DNA from: DASXMX01 sp036794395
Lineage (GTDB): Bacteria; Planctomycetota; Phycisphaerae; Tepidisphaerales; Tepidisphaeraceae
Assembly (NCBI GenBank): GCA_036794395.1
Contig: DAIRGS010000385.1
Location: forward strand, 1 to 6,342
Reading direction: 5' to 3'
DNA length: 6,342 bases
Below are positions 5,789 to 6,342 of the stretch, piece by piece (within the stretch, counting starts at the first letter, position 1; each line of letters starts with the position of its first letter). The position numbers were made by a program, and so were the translations under genes. Under the pieces are notes generated by a model. The model ran no database searches and had not been told where the DNA came from. It worked only from the letters and a program-made list of their open reading frames with translations.

Positions 5789-6063
5789 TTCGCGTTTACT
5801 GTATGGCGGCATGGACATTTGAGAAAGAATTGGCCCAGCCTCGCGAGCACGTGCTGCCCACAAATTACCACTGATCGGGAGTCCCGGCTCCCGCCAACAA
5901 ACTCTAATGCGGATCTGATTTGATTCGCGCGCACGGCTTGGCGCAAATACGTTTGCACGGGTTCGTGACCCTTGCTGATCGTTTTTGCAACGCCAATTTC
6001 ACTTGGCATCGCACACGAGATGTAGAACAAGAATAAAGAAGAAGACGAACATATGGCAGATGT

Positions 6064-6112
6064 GCTGGCGCTGGAATTTGCGGCGTGCCAGCTTTCCCCC
6101 GGAGTACCGGGG
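6064..6112 (+). other. Two adjacent hairpins in the non-coding end region
   Basis: GCTGGC (6064-6069) pairs with GCCAGC (6087-6092) around 17 bases. It is followed after 4 bases by CCCCGG (6097-6102) pairing with CCGGGG (6107-6112) around AGTA. Two stable stems back to back could be part of a small structured RNA, an attenuator, or a degenerate repeat. No T-run follows, so a simple terminator is not indicated. Confidence 0.3.
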
Positions 6113-6278
6113 CCGCTGTTCCCGGTGGTGTCGGGGATGCCTTGGGTATTCGGGCTTGGGTGTAGAGGAATCGCGGCGCGATGCGGTGTGGGTGGACGGG
6201 GGGATGTGTGTTGGAAGTTCCTTCACGTTCGCCCGCGAGTCTCCGGCCGTCTGCGCGATGGCGAGTGTCACGCCGCGA

Positions 6279-6293
6279 GCGGGAGCGTCCCGC
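6279..6293. repeat. Perfect GC-rich palindrome (possible dispersed intergenic repeat)
   Basis: GCGGGA (6279-6284), loop GCG, TCCCGC (6288-6293) form a perfect six-pair hairpin. Six bases later AGCAT (6297-6301) can pair with ATGCT (6307-6311). The compact stem-loop in a region without genes looks like a dispersed palindromic element, but only one copy is present in the window. Confidence 0.35.
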
Positions 6294-6342
6294 AAAGCAT
6301 GGGCGTATGCTGAGTTGCTCGCGTCATGCCCCTCGCGATCGC

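Larger units (their letters stand above)
5789..6342. other. Apparently non-coding end region upstream of the second glycosyltransferase gene
   Basis: I see no gene here that I can support. Open frames exist on both strands (for example 6053-6313 on plus and 5999-6295 on minus) but their products are low in recognisable structure and resemble no family known to me. The region should contain the promoter of the minus-strand glycosyltransferase gene, but I find no good -35/-10 pair. From about 6064 onward it is rich in short hairpins, which suggests intergenic repeats or a structured RNA rather than protein coding. Confidence 0.5.

Noticed and set aside
5789..5863. TTG at 5863 as start of the second glycosyltransferase
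   Set aside because: It would add 25 residues before the first TPR with a rare start codon and no Shine-Dalgarno sequence. It cannot be fully excluded, nor can ATG 5812 or ATG 5818.
6053..6313. 86-codon plus-strand frame starting ATGGCAGATG
   Set aside because: The Gly- and Cys-rich product resembles no family, there is no convincing ribosome site, and the stretch is full of hairpins, so I do not call it a gene.

Overview
The window reads as a piece of a GC-rich bacterial chromosome, most likely from a planctomycete (phylum Planctomycetota). This rests on three things: two separate TPR proteins with SPINDLY-type glycosyltransferase domains, a MauM/NapG-like ferredoxin of a type I associate with that phylum, and weak or absent Shine-Dalgarno sequences at several starts. 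It is an inference from gene content, not a database match. A run of 10 Ns at 3768-3777 shows that the sequence comes from a draft or scaffolded assembly.

Layout, left to right. A tRNA-Ala(UGC) with its own good promoter (70-98, tRNA at 112-184) comes first. It is followed on the same strand by a four-cluster ferredoxin-like protein (254-970). A single STAS-domain protein (anti-sigma factor antagonist type) lies on the opposite strand (986-1315), with its stop codon only 15 bases from the ferredoxin stop. A 140-base divergent intergenic region separates it from the first TPR-glycosyltransferase gene (1456-3639, +). The second TPR-glycosyltransferase gene (3911-5788, -) faces the first tail to tail. 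The roughly 270 bases between them hold the assembly gap, a 12-base inverted repeat and two REP-like GTGG-plus-hairpin elements in opposite orientation. The last roughly 550 bases (5789-6342) contain no gene I can defend, only several short hairpins.

How the parts work together. The two large proteins are clear paralogues of family GT41 (O-GlcNAc transferase / SPINDLY family). The first has nine N-terminal TPR units and the second six. Each keeps the key histidine and lysine positions of the catalytic domain, and both lack the insert found in animal OGT. They probably glycosylate proteins in the cytoplasm, with the TPR superhelix choosing the targets; neither donor sugar nor targets can be read from the sequence. 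The ferredoxin and the STAS protein have no visible partners here (no nitrate reductase or methylamine genes, no anti-sigma kinase), and nothing suggests one operon. No CRISPR array, transposase, phage gene or defence system is visible. The least explained part of the window is the repeat- and gap-containing spacer between the two glycosyltransferase genes.
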